Source of the DNA: a virus | IMG/VR virus record: IMGVR_UViG_3300036760_000689 | Location: 46,117-110,116 of that record | Reading direction: 5' to 3' (one strand) | DNA length: 64,000 nucleotides | Part shown: positions 19,494 through 28,797 of the stretch, piece by piece | Layout: each line of letters opens with the position of its first letter | Numbering within the stretch: the first letter of the stretch is position 1 | The notes under the pieces: model-generated | Seen by the model: the letters and a program-made list of their open reading frames with translations, nothing else | What the model was told of the DNA's origin: nothing | Database searches by the model: none | Translations under genes and position numbers: made by a program

Positions 19494-19796
19494 CTATATC
19501 GCCTCACAAGTTATCCTCGCAATCGGTCCCGGATCCAATGTGAGAAGAGCCACTGGAGGACAGATGTTGCCGCCACTCCCCCCAACTATGATCACGCAAG
19601 GTTCATCTGGATTCGTCGCATTGATCATGCTCTGTAATATCTGTTTGATCGTGAAAAGAGATTCGATAACAACGCTCTGAACGGCTCCAATCTGAAACGG
19701 CAACGGGGCAATCCTATCGGTATCCCCATACTCCAACGGTTCCATCGGGAATATGCGATCTGGATTAGGGATTGGAAGAGTTCGCCCTCGTGCCAT
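19494..19796 (-). CDS. Free-standing duplicate of a tail-protein segment, 100 aa
   Basis: Residues ~3-52 (GRTLPIPNPDRIFPMEPL, then YGDTDRIAPLPF) align with the middle of the 258-aa protein at 17626-18402. The remainder (INATNPDEPCVIIVGGSGG and onward) is Gly/Pro-rich and unrelated. It overlaps the 749-aa gene stop by 1 bp. It may be a linker that mimics a contact surface of the connector protein. The function is unknown. Confidence 0.6.
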   Translation of the reverse strand: MARGRTLPIPNPDRIFPMEPLEYGDTDRIAPLPFQIGAVQSVVIESLFTIKQILQSMINATNPDEPCVIIVGGSGGNICPPVALLTLDPGPIARITCEAI

Positions 19797-22045
19797 CAGT
19801 ACCTCGTGCAGATCCCTTTAATGACCTCAAACTGGGTCAAAGTCGCGTATGATCCCACCCCTGAGGCAGACTGATAATATATTGGAAATGGTCTGATTCC
19901 AAACATATGAACTCCAGCACATCTCCTGACAATTGCCGTTTGGGTGATAGTATTCCAACCGCCGCCGCCGAGTTGATATTCCGCCACACTGAAGATAGCT
20001 TGCTTATCGGTAGGATCCTTTTTGATCCACAATCTCAATTCCACATCGCACGGCATCGTAGGTATGCTTGCATTAGGGATGGTTACCTTGGCACTGGTGC
20101 TGATAGCGGATGGAGTTGCACTTGAATCAAGCGGCGTGTTAATACCCAGTCCAATTTCAAAATCGACAAGATGACTTCCTCCATTTTCTTTATGGCGAAG
20201 AACCAATCCAGGCAGCATAGTGTCATAGCCATAATACATCATTCCGTGCGCAGGAAGTTGGAACAATATTCCAACACCGCCAGCATTGGGACATCCACCG
20301 CTACCGTTGGTAAAGAGGACTGACCATTTTGCGCGGAGCTGAATCTCTCCCTCCGCTCTCGACGGAAATATTCTGAATCGTGCGGCTGGTCCGACGTAAC
20401 CGTATTGGTTGCCCGATGCGCTTCCAGCCGATCCTTTTACAGTCGCATCCGCGAGCATAGTCAAGGTTACGTCTCCACCTTGAATCGTAGGAATCCACCA
20501 ATTTGGATCGTTGAATTGAGTCCAGGTATGATCTCCCTCGACATAATCCGATGTGATGCCCATAAAACTGGTACTGTGAATCAACCCGCCATCCGACCTC
20601 GAGTACCAGTTTTCAAACCAGACGCGGACTTCCACGTTGGTAACGGTGTCTGGAACTTGTACAGGCCCCGTTTGAAAAGATCGGGCCGAGTAGTTCCCAT
20701 AGATCCAATTGCTGCCGGGCGAATTTTCATTCCATATCCCATGGTTCGCCTCCGCGCCAAGGTAACCTTCGGTATTCCACAACCAAGGGGGTTTTACAAT
20801 CTTGATGCGAACCTGGTCAAAGATATCACCCGTTTTATGGGCTGTTGCCTGAAAACGATCCGATCCATCCGTGCCAATGGTGGTGCTCAGAGTGTCAAGT
20901 GTCGCCCAAGTACAATGATCGGCATCAAACGTACCGTTGCCTCTTACGTCAACGAGAATAAGATCGCCGATGCTGGCCGTTCCCCAACCAGCTCCCCCGT
21001 TGCTAAATTCTCCAGTCGCTGGATCGTAATTGTGATTTACACCTGACCCGTCATAATAAGTAACGGCAACCCCAGCATTTGCATCCAAAGCCCTCCAAGA
21101 TCCCGTATCAGCATCCTTAAATTGCGCCCAGAAAAAGAGGATGCAGTTCCCATTGGTTCTTGGCCTTGATGCTGATGCTACGTAGGTATTCGGCACGGAT
21201 CCGGGGCATAAGGTTACTTCCCAATCGGCTGGGGGACCCGCGTCGGAAGCGGTCATTGTATCGGCATATTGATAAACCAAGGCAGGAGTGGGATTTCCGT
21301 CCGTCCAATTCGACCATCCATAAGTGTCTTTCAATCGCCAAGCGAAATACCACCTGCCTTGAGCAAAAGATCTGAAGAGATAGGAACATCCCCTATAAGT
21401 CGCACGAAGGCCCGTAATGATGAGTTGAGTGACGCCATCGTGAACAAACGATCCACCTTCGGCTGGAGTTCTCATGTCCACATAGGCGGGCAATACCGTG
21501 CTCGGGTCCACATACATCGCCCTGAACTCGCCTTCAATAACGGTGGAATTATTATAGGCAGCGATACACGATGAATGCCCCATAAGGCCATCGAACTGCA
21601 ACGCCGCTGCCAGTCCATCGGGTTTGTTGGCGGCAACGATCGCATAAATGGTCACCGCATAGGTGATTGCGATGGCATAGGTATGAGCGCCACTGTCGTT
21701 ATTCTTGATCCTCAGATGCATATGAAGCGAGACATCCAGATCCTCATAATGACAGACGAAGGATTCGTTCCTGCCGAAATAGTTGGCACCGCGCTCTTCT
21801 ACAGGATCATAGAAAGGAACAGTATGACTCTGCGTCCAGGGAGCCGTTGCATAGATCAGATCTGCATCAGCACGGGCCGATGTTTTATGGATGAAAAATT
21901 CCGCTGTTCCGCCAGCACTATTTGGGGTGATCTTGATTCGGAAGATGTCGATGCCATTATCAGGCATGATGCGGTCGATATCCAACGTTGCGCCGGCACC
22001 TACTGAAGCTGTAGTGAAACTATCCTGAGTAAATCTTGATGTCAT
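19796..22045 (-). CDS. Large beta-rich tail/receptor protein, paralogue 3 of 3, 749 aa
   Basis: It starts with RFTQDSFTTASVGAGATLD, matching the openings of the 773- and 760-aa genes upstream. All three share, in order, an HKTSARADADLIYAT-like segment, a fibronectin-like region around WYFAWRLKDTYGWSNWTDGN, RPRTNG, a VDVRG strand, WLWNTEGYLGGEANHG-type sequence and RFRIFP. The C-termini diverge and end with ATLTQFEVIKGI. It is probably a virion surface protein that binds polysaccharide or receptor. No catalytic motif is recognised. Confidence 0.7.
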   Translation of the reverse strand: MTSRFTQDSFTTASVGAGATLDIDRIMPDNGIDIFRIKITPNSAGGTAEFFIHKTSARADADLIYATAPWTQSHTVPFYDPVEERGANYFGRNESFVCHYEDLDVSLHMHLRIKNNDSGAHTYAIAITYAVTIYAIVAANKPDGLAAALQFDGLMGHSSCIAAYNNSTVIEGEFRAMYVDPSTVLPAYVDMRTPAEGGSFVHDGVTQLIITGLRATYRGCSYLFRSFAQGRWYFAWRLKDTYGWSNWTDGNPTPALVYQYADTMTASDAGPPADWEVTLCPGSVPNTYVASASRPRTNGNCILFFWAQFKDADTGSWRALDANAGVAVTYYDGSGVNHNYDPATGEFSNGGAGWGTASIGDLILVDVRGNGTFDADHCTWATLDTLSTTIGTDGSDRFQATAHKTGDIFDQVRIKIVKPPWLWNTEGYLGAEANHGIWNENSPGSNWIYGNYSARSFQTGPVQVPDTVTNVEVRVWFENWYSRSDGGLIHSTSFMGITSDYVEGDHTWTQFNDPNWWIPTIQGGDVTLTMLADATVKGSAGSASGNQYGYVGPAARFRIFPSRAEGEIQLRAKWSVLFTNGSGGCPNAGGVGILFQLPAHGMMYYGYDTMLPGLVLRHKENGGSHLVDFEIGLGINTPLDSSATPSAISTSAKVTIPNASIPTMPCDVELRLWIKKDPTDKQAIFSVAEYQLGGGGWNTITQTAIVRRCAGVHMFGIRPFPIYYQSASGVGSYATLTQFEVIKGICTRY

Positions 22046-22049
22046 GGCG

Positions 22050-24371
22050 CTAATAGACCTCAGCTAAACCATTGATAATTTCCACTTTGGTAAGCCACGC
22101 CAATGTATATTGTTGAACGCAAGTTGCGACGATCCCCACGAACAGTTCCAGACCGCCTACCTGTGCCGAAAAACCATCCCGTGCCCAGACTGGAAATACA
22201 GGCATGGTTTTGCCCGGCGTTCCAAATACCACTCCTTGAACATCCACTTCAGACATGGCGAATGAAGGCATCGAACTCACAGCATTGTGGAAATACCACG
22301 AAGCCTTGACAGTGATGTTCTCTCCAAAATCTGGAGCAATTACGTTGTTGTAACCTATTGCGTTTGGATACTGGATGATCGCAAATCCAGCCTCGTTTGC
22401 GCGATGTTGAAGCCAGACGCCGTTGACACACATCCATGGTGGAACGTGGCTATCGCCACCAATGGCCGTGAGGGCAGCTCCCATGACTGGATAATTCCAT
22501 CCAGCACTCGGACCAGAAAAGAAGAGACCGATCGCCAATCGATCACCAGTTGAAAGCGGATATATCGTCACATTCTCAAACGTAACTCTGACGGTTAAAA
22601 GACCAGTCGCATCAGGGTAGAGTCTGAATCTGGCCTTCACACCCATGGCAGAGTTGTATCCCTGTTGATAGGTTCCCACCGCCTCCATCACGCACATACG
22701 GCTTGTAAGACCGCCGTGCAACGGGAAGGTTATTTGCCCCCAGTCGGATTGTGGATGGACAGGAATCCAATATTTGGTATCCCCCATGTTTGTGAAGGTT
22801 CTCGGTGCCTGGATTATCCCGACGCCTCCAGTTTTACCTGTACTATGAGTCGCATTATTGTCGGACCGCGAATAGGTATTTTCGAAGAAAACCCTAGCCT
22901 CAGGGTTTGTGATCGAAACAGGAACGGCGATCGGATCGGAGAGGAATTCCAAAGTCGATTTGTCATAGATCTGGGGACTGTTAAAAACTCCGCCACCCGG
23001 ATACCAGACGTTATGCCGGTTGTTTTCGCCTACGTTCCACCATCCACGATTGGCATAAGCCGATCCTCCCAGATATCCATTCGTTGTCCAAGTCCATGGG
23101 GGCCTGACGATCTTGATCCTCAAATCAGTGAATTGTTGTGGGCGGACGGAACTGGACGGCAAAACAAACGGTTGACCGTTTACCGTAAATACATTGCCCA
23201 TCCAAAAGGGTTGCAAGGTCAGGGTCGTTCCGGACACCGCCTTGACAAGCGCCCACTGGCAATGTGCGATGGCAAAATCTCCGCCACGCACATCGATCAA
23301 TACCAGATCATCTGTTTGCGCGACGCCATAAGTTCCTGAAACTTTACCAACGGTTACGCCATCGGCCGAGATCGTGTGGGCAATTGCAGATCCATCATAG
23401 GTAACGGTTCCAGGTGCCGATGCAGTATCCACGGCGACCCAAGATCCTGTACTGGCATCCTTGATCTGCACAGACCAATAGAGAATGGTTCCGCCGTTGG
23501 TTCTTGGCCGGGTAGCGCGCACCATTACGGTGCCGATCGAAGGACCATCCTCCAATGTTACTTCCCAATCGGCTGGCGGACCTATATCTGCTGTTGCGCT
23601 GGATTCTGTATCGACATATTGAAGGACATGATTCGGAACAAGGTTGCCATCGGTCCATCGCGACCAACCAACTGGATTATGCAAACGCCATGCAAAATAC
23701 CATCGGCCTGGTCCAGCAGAAAGAAAGGTATAGTTGGCCCCACCTGAATCGGCCGTGATGTTCTCGATTTGAAGGTTGGTCACGCCGTCTGGGATAAAAG
23801 TGCCACCTTCGGAAACCAAGGAGAGATCGGCATATGCCGTGGCACCAGAAGCATAATATTTTGCTCTGAACTCACCAAGATCGATTGTCGCATTGTATCT
23901 GGAGGCCGTGACAATATTGAGAAGTCTCAAGCCATTCGCAACTGCTCGGCCAACCAAACCCTCAGGAGATCCAGGGACGGCAGCCACATCGGTTGGCATG
24001 ACCTCATATTTGATCGTAACGGTGTAGGTCTTGGCAGCACTGTGATTGTTCTTGAAGGTAAAGTGCAAACATTTGGTATTATCCTCATCGTAATAGGGAA
24101 TGATCCATCCTTCATTGATCTCGGCCCCAGTAGAATCTACAGGATCGATCGATGATGCTCCCGTGAATGCCTTGGTTGACCAGATGATGTCGGATGAACC
24201 GCGAGCGGCCTTTTTATAGATTATGACCTGATCTGTTCCAGCATGAATCGAAGGGATGATTTTAATCAGTCCGATGTCGATCGTATCAAGAAGGATCGTC
24301 AAATCGTAATTCAGGGAGCCTCCCGGTGAGACAGATGAAGTGGTGAAAACTACTGTTGTGAATCGGGCCAT
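22050..24371 (-). CDS. Large beta-rich tail/receptor protein, paralogue 2 of 3, 773 aa
   Basis: It opens with MARFTTVVFTTSSVSPGGS and carries YKKAARGSSDIIWSTKAF, RWYFAWRLHNPVGWSRWTDGN, RPRTNGG, LVLIDVRGG, WTTNGYLGG and RFRLYP in the same order as its two neighbours. The end is AWLTKVEIINGLAEVY. Unique insertions occur around residues 380-480. It lies 5 bp from paralogue 3. See the 749-aa entry for the shared interpretation. Confidence 0.7.
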   Translation of the reverse strand: MARFTTVVFTTSSVSPGGSLNYDLTILLDTIDIGLIKIIPSIHAGTDQVIIYKKAARGSSDIIWSTKAFTGASSIDPVDSTGAEINEGWIIPYYDEDNTKCLHFTFKNNHSAAKTYTVTIKYEVMPTDVAAVPGSPEGLVGRAVANGLRLLNIVTASRYNATIDLGEFRAKYYASGATAYADLSLVSEGGTFIPDGVTNLQIENITADSGGANYTFLSAGPGRWYFAWRLHNPVGWSRWTDGNLVPNHVLQYVDTESSATADIGPPADWEVTLEDGPSIGTVMVRATRPRTNGGTILYWSVQIKDASTGSWVAVDTASAPGTVTYDGSAIAHTISADGVTVGKVSGTYGVAQTDDLVLIDVRGGDFAIAHCQWALVKAVSGTTLTLQPFWMGNVFTVNGQPFVLPSSSVRPQQFTDLRIKIVRPPWTWTTNGYLGGSAYANRGWWNVGENNRHNVWYPGGGVFNSPQIYDKSTLEFLSDPIAVPVSITNPEARVFFENTYSRSDNNATHSTGKTGGVGIIQAPRTFTNMGDTKYWIPVHPQSDWGQITFPLHGGLTSRMCVMEAVGTYQQGYNSAMGVKARFRLYPDATGLLTVRVTFENVTIYPLSTGDRLAIGLFFSGPSAGWNYPVMGAALTAIGGDSHVPPWMCVNGVWLQHRANEAGFAIIQYPNAIGYNNVIAPDFGENITVKASWYFHNAVSSMPSFAMSEVDVQGVVFGTPGKTMPVFPVWARDGFSAQVGGLELFVGIVATCVQQYTLAWLTKVEIINGLAEVY

Positions 24372-24377
24372 AATCCC

Positions 24378-26660
24378 TTACCTCACGAGCCGATGCTGCA
24401 CGACGATTCCCTTAATTATTTCGCATTCCTTGAGCGTAGCGTAGATCCCAGTCGCACTGGGTGCTGCCGTAGCATATGACAGACGGGCGCGGATGATACC
24501 AAACATGGGAGTGAATCCTCGCAAACCGGCCATCTGGTTCCCATATGTGATTAGATGCCACGCAAGTCCCATATTATTATCAATCCAGGTTGCTCCGTTA
24601 TCTAAACTGTAGGCCATTTCAATGGGCGTGAAATCCGTACCATCACGATCCCCATATTTCACCTTGATTTCGAGGTTGTATCCGGCGGCGGGTCTGCTCG
24701 CTGTAATGTAATTTGCGGTCGGTGGTATTCCATAGTGGCTCCAGGGATAGATCGTCCCCTCAGTGGCATTCAGGTAACCGTCCGTCGCCATGAAATCAAT
24801 ATCGGCATTGTTTCTGTAGTTACCCCACAAAATCATTCCCTCAGGAAAGATGTGAACTCCACTGGAATTCGCGTCACAGATGATGAGTGAAGATCTGTCC
24901 TCTTGTGCGCCGATTGTCCACTGATCCAACTGAACGTCTTCAAAACGGACTCGGAGTTCAATCAAACTCTGATCATCGGGATAGATCTCAAAACGGCCCC
25001 TGACTCCCCAGAAATCTCCTGGAGTCGTAATTACGTTGTCACCGCCACCATACTTCTGAATCACCTTGCGAATATATTTGCCGCCGCAACGTACAGACCC
25101 ATTGGAGGCATCGAAGATCACCGATCCTGTTTGTGGGGACGAATAAATCGGAATCCAGTATCTCCGATCGCTGAAATTATTGAAGAGGCGAGATGATGCG
25201 TAGCCGCGTTTACCTGAAGAATGAACTAAAGTGTTGTCATTTCGACAATAACCATTTTCAAACCAGATTCTCGCTTCCGTACTAGTCAGGGATACGGGAA
25301 CCTCGAGGGCAGTAGTTATGAATTCGTCCGTTGACCAATCATCCCAATAGATCAATTGGTCTTCAAGACGTATCGGCCACCATCCGTGATTGGCTTCGCC
25401 GCCTAGATATCCACCATCCTGCCAGCTCATCGGATGTTTGATAACGATCAGGCGCAGATCGGTCATTGTCTGAGGATAAAAGAAGCCAGTGCAAACCAAT
25501 GTCGTAGCACTGACAGAACGAACAAGCGCCCACTGGCAATATTGCTCATCCCAAGTCACCCCACCGCCACGCACATCTAAGAGGACAAGATCTCCCTCTA
25601 TTGCCGTGCCGAACCCCGAGGCAGTGCCGTCCGTGAGCGTTTTATAATCATCGTCCAAATTGTAGGAAATCGCGCGACCATCCTTTTTCATATGATCTAC
25701 ATCGATTCCCTGAAGCAACGTTTTCCAGGTCGCTCCTACTCCATCCTTTAGTTGTACAATGTAGTCGGTGATGACCAATGAATTGGAACGTGGTCTTTGG
25801 GCATTCACAAGGACCGTATTAGTAACAGGTCCATCCTGCAGATATACATCCCATCCACTAGGTTTGTCATCATCCGCCTGCATGTCGGTATCGACGAATT
25901 TGGTTACCTTCGAGGGGGTAACATTCCCATCTGTCCAAACCGAAGGACCTGAAGCATTGACCAATTTCCAGGCATAATACCACCGGCCTATGGATCCTGA
26001 CGTAAAGACATACTGAGATCCAGTTTCGTCGGCTATCAATGAGGTGGCGATGATGGCTGTTGTTCCGTCGTGGACGAGTGTTCCTCCCTCAGAAGGTGTC
26101 CGCAAATCATATTGGGCCTGAACAGGTGATCCGCTTGACACGAGTTTGGCTCGGAACTCGGCTGAATAAATCCCATCAGTATTTTTGAAAGCTTTTACTC
26201 GAGACATCGTCTCGGATCCGCGCCTAATCGCCCGTTGGAGCAGCCAGTCTGGAGTATTTAATATAACAGTCGTCCCGCCGACAGTGATCACTTCATAGGT
26301 GACCGTTCCTGTGTATGTGACGGTGACGGCATGATTATTTTCAATGCGGATGTAGAGTTTGCTGGTCGATGAAAGATCCTCATAAGGGAAGAGAAAGCCC
26401 TGGTTCCGCTCCGAGATGATGACCCCACTCTCTTCGCACGGGTCAATTAAACTTCCTGAATATTCCTTGGTCGCATAAATCAGATCGGCATCCGCATAGG
26501 TGCCGTTTTTGTACATAAACACCTTGGTCGGAGCGTTGAAGATCGAGGGAACGATCTTGATTTTCACGACATTGATGGAATTCGACACCGCAACGTTGAA
26601 GTTCAGATAGGACCCTGCGGCGATCGTTTTGGTGAAACTGACAGTCTGGAATCTAGCCAT
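24378..26660 (-). CDS. Large beta-rich tail/receptor protein, paralogue 1 of 3, 760 aa
   Basis: First of the tandem trio. It opens with MARFQTVSFTKTIAAGSYL, then YKNGTYADADLIYATKEY, RWYYAWKLVNASGPSVWTDGN, RPRSNS, LVLLDVRGGG, YLGGEANHGWW and RFEIYPD. The C-terminal 150 residues differ most from the other two copies, as expected if that part carries the variable binding surface. It lies 7 bp from paralogue 2. Confidence 0.7.
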   Translation of the reverse strand: MARFQTVSFTKTIAAGSYLNFNVAVSNSINVVKIKIVPSIFNAPTKVFMYKNGTYADADLIYATKEYSGSLIDPCEESGVIISERNQGFLFPYEDLSSTSKLYIRIENNHAVTVTYTGTVTYEVITVGGTTVILNTPDWLLQRAIRRGSETMSRVKAFKNTDGIYSAEFRAKLVSSGSPVQAQYDLRTPSEGGTLVHDGTTAIIATSLIADETGSQYVFTSGSIGRWYYAWKLVNASGPSVWTDGNVTPSKVTKFVDTDMQADDDKPSGWDVYLQDGPVTNTVLVNAQRPRSNSLVITDYIVQLKDGVGATWKTLLQGIDVDHMKKDGRAISYNLDDDYKTLTDGTASGFGTAIEGDLVLLDVRGGGVTWDEQYCQWALVRSVSATTLVCTGFFYPQTMTDLRLIVIKHPMSWQDGGYLGGEANHGWWPIRLEDQLIYWDDWSTDEFITTALEVPVSLTSTEARIWFENGYCRNDNTLVHSSGKRGYASSRLFNNFSDRRYWIPIYSSPQTGSVIFDASNGSVRCGGKYIRKVIQKYGGGDNVITTPGDFWGVRGRFEIYPDDQSLIELRVRFEDVQLDQWTIGAQEDRSSLIICDANSSGVHIFPEGMILWGNYRNNADIDFMATDGYLNATEGTIYPWSHYGIPPTANYITASRPAAGYNLEIKVKYGDRDGTDFTPIEMAYSLDNGATWIDNNMGLAWHLITYGNQMAGLRGFTPMFGIIRARLSYATAAPSATGIYATLKECEIIKGIVVQHRLVR

Positions 26661-26666
26661 GGTTGC

Positions 26667-27053
26667 CTAGCACCGGGCCATTTGGATTTTGAAGGTAAAG
26701 TTGATAATCCCGCCAATTGCCAACGTGGTTCCGGGAGCCTTAACCTCCCTGAGTAACATGTTTCCACCGGATCCAGCGTCAAAAAGACCCCATTCCGTAA
26801 TCGTCAATACGGCATTCGCCGTAAGCGACCCACTCACCTGATAAGTATCGCCGACCTGGGTGATCGTGATGATGGAGGATACGGCGGTCGCACGTGTATA
26901 TCCGCCCGTTGTATCTTCGGTGGCTAAATGGATATCGGCATTGGTCGGGCCAGTCGTACCAATTCCCCAACCGATATAAAGAGGCTCATCGCCGACACCC
27001 TTGATGCGATTGGCGAGAATGTTAAGCCCCTTATTTGTGATCACTTTGGCCAT
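26667..27053 (-). CDS. Small fibre-associated beta protein, 128 aa
   Basis: The sequence has ITNKGLNILANRIKG at the start and ITEWGLFDAGSGGNMLLREV near residue 85, a signature seen in short phage tail-fibre-associated proteins. It is otherwise beta-rich with Gly/Thr strands. It lies between the fibre paralogues and the 129-aa gene. Probably a structural component. Confidence 0.65.
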   Translation of the reverse strand: MAKVITNKGLNILANRIKGVGDEPLYIGWGIGTTGPTNADIHLATEDTTGGYTRATAVSSIITITQVGDTYQVSGSLTANAVLTITEWGLFDAGSGGNMLLREVKAPGTTLAIGGIINFTFKIQMARC

Positions 27054-27062
27054 TGTTCCCCC

Positions 27063-27452
27063 TTAAGGTTCGTGTGTCTGACCTTTAACCTCTTCCAAAT
27101 ACCAGAGAAGCGCATATCTCCATTGAACCCAACCCACCGCGATGGCTATTGATTGATCCTTGAGCAGATCCACAAGCCAGTCCAATTGACCCATTGTAAT
27201 CGTGATCTCATTGCTATTTGGCTGCTCGCTTTCTACCAATGTTTCTTGCCAGACCGCCCATATCTTGCCCTCAAGAGGATTCATTCCTTTTGGGAATTTG
27301 GCTTGAACCAGACTGCAGATCACCATTCTGCTGCCATCCCCGATATCGGCGAGGTGATCCCTGTCGGCCTTCAATAAGGCTATCTTGGGTTTGGTCAAAT
27401 CGATCACAACCTCTTTCGCCGATTCATTCAATCTTTGACCGACAATTCCCAT
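27063..27452 (-). CDS. Unknown protein, paralogue of the 139-aa gene at 39468
   Basis: It shares an ordered pattern with 39468-39887: EV-x(3)-DLT-x-PK-x-AL, then a P-KGM turn, a conserved LDWLVDLL helix and VQWRYALLWYLEEVK at the C-terminus. Identity is modest but spans nearly the full length. The two copies lie in separate structural blocks 12 kb apart. The function is unknown. It may be a small tail- or head-associated helical protein. Confidence 0.6.
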   Translation of the reverse strand: MGIVGQRLNESAKEVVIDLTKPKIALLKADRDHLADIGDGSRMVICSLVQAKFPKGMNPLEGKIWAVWQETLVESEQPNSNEITITMGQLDWLVDLLKDQSIAIAVGWVQWRYALLWYLEEVKGQTHEP

Positions 27453-27464
27453 GATTTATCCTCG

Positions 27465-28232
27465 CTAGTTCCAAACAGGAATCCATGCCCTGCCATCATC
27501 GGATAGGGTGATCGGCAACCAACCACTCTGGGCGGCACTCTGGGGACCCTCTTCGGTCTCATATCCGATAACGACATGAGCGCCTGAACCAGCATCGGCA
27601 ATTACGGGTATGCCGAACTTAACCGTTGAGTCTGCGGCAATAAGAGTGAGCGGAGATCCTAATTGTCCTGAGGTATGGTTGTAAAACGACAAATCAGTTG
27701 AGTTACCAAGCAGACCCACTGACCACCCATATGTAGTATCTACACCCCGCATAAATCTTATTAGGGCTTCAAACGAAACATAGTAACTGCGGATGGTCAT
27801 ACGAGTATTGTCCGAACTTGTGAGATCTAAGGTGGCACCCATCGCGGCATGAAAGAATGCATGGGTACTAGAAAAATTCGCCGTAGAACCTATTCCCATA
27901 GCGCCATCTGCCAGGACTGCGAAACAGGGATCTTGACCGTGAATTAGCACGGCCATAAGAATTGATTGGCTGTCGTAGGCGGTCTCGGTAACGTCGATCT
28001 GAAATCCGGTAAACTTAACGGCGGCATTGTTCCAGGTGACATTATATGAGAAAGGAGCGTTCGCCGTTATCGTGCCGTGATTGATGGTTACTTGGCCGGT
28101 GAATGTCGGAGATACGGATGGGGCAAAACCAGTGTGACCTGACGCCGCGAAGGTCAAATTAGTTAAAGCCGCGTGATCCGTAACACCAGGAGACCCACCG
28201 CCTCCAGCCATTCCAAGATAACTGACGCCCAT
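27465..28232 (-). CDS. Fibre/spike protein, 255 aa
   Basis: The N-terminus GVTDHAALTNLTFAASGHTGF is the same adaptor module found in the 395- and 520-aa fibres. The rest is a beta-rich body with STAN, TLDLTSSDNTRMTI and PLTLIAADSTVKFGIP strands. The end PITLSDDGRAWIPVW resembles a fibre tip. There is no intramolecular chaperone motif. Confidence 0.65.
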   Translation of the reverse strand: MGVSYLGMAGGGGSPGVTDHAALTNLTFAASGHTGFAPSVSPTFTGQVTINHGTITANAPFSYNVTWNNAAVKFTGFQIDVTETAYDSQSILMAVLIHGQDPCFAVLADGAMGIGSTANFSSTHAFFHAAMGATLDLTSSDNTRMTIRSYYVSFEALIRFMRGVDTTYGWSVGLLGNSTDLSFYNHTSGQLGSPLTLIAADSTVKFGIPVIADAGSGAHVVIGYETEEGPQSAAQSGWLPITLSDDGRAWIPVWN

Positions 28233-28244
28233 GGTTTTGGCTCC

Positions 28245-28544
28245 TTAGAAGACTTCATAAAAAAAGTTGACGCCGTCTCCCATTTCACCGATGAGGTAGA
28301 TCTCGGAGAGATTAACGCAGTTCTGTCCAGTTCCACCAAGGGTCAAGACTGGAATTTGACCAGTAGTGGGCGGGACGGCGATTTCGATGCCTCGGATGGC
28401 GGCTACGGTGTGGTCACCAAGCATAAATGCTGCGTTATTGCCACGGATTGCTTGGATCAGAACCTGATTGCAGATTACCGTTGTTGCCGACAGAGGTTCA
28501 GCGCTCGTGGTCGAAAGCACCTTTTGGGATAGAATCCAACTCAT
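28245..28544 (-). CDS. Unknown structural protein, 99 aa
   Basis: A beta-rich small protein with LGDHTVAAIRGIEIAVPPTT in the middle and a Gly/Thr-rich centre, closing with an acidic YFVEVF-like strand. It is close-packed between the 255-aa and 80-aa genes. It is not recognised. Its composition resembles the decoration proteins further right. Confidence 0.5.
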   Translation of the reverse strand: MSWILSQKVLSTTSAEPLSATTVICNQVLIQAIRGNNAAFMLGDHTVAAIRGIEIAVPPTTGQIPVLTLGGTGQNCVNLSEIYLIGEMGDGVNFFYEVF

Positions 28545-28553
28545 GATGCCCTC

Positions 28554-28796
28554 CTACGGGATCTGTCTGCCCTTATCCGTCCCATTTGGAAGATCTTCGT
28601 CATCCAAGACGAACGGTGTTATGAATTGACCCCCTGCCTTGGTACCGCAATCTGGAATGGCGAAGTTCATGCTGGGATCATCTGGGGATCGGCCCTCCGG
28701 GATCTTGTGACCCGTTGGGGCCTGGTTGTAAGTCCGTTGTGATCTCTCGGGTGGATTTGGTATTTCTTTTCTTGCCATAATTCCTCCAAACATCAT
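28554..28796 (-). CDS. Unknown Pro-rich protein, 80 aa
   Basis: An 80-residue hydrophilic protein rich in Pro, Asp and Gly (IPNPPERSQRTYNQAPTG, then PEGRSPDDPSMNFAIPD). It has no predicted helix or membrane segment. A shorter start at the internal ATG giving MARKEIPN is also possible, with GGAGGAATT upstream at a good distance. Its place just after the glycosyltransferase suggests one transcript. The function is unknown. Confidence 0.5.
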   Translation of the reverse strand: MMFGGIMARKEIPNPPERSQRTYNQAPTGHKIPEGRSPDDPSMNFAIPDCGTKAGGQFITPFVLDDEDLPNGTDKGRQIP

Positions 28797-28797
28797 C

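Noticed and set aside
20405-23339. Plus-strand frames of 213 and 224 aa within the large paralogues
   Set aside because: They lie opposite well-supported beta-rich genes, have no ribosome sites and show no family motifs.
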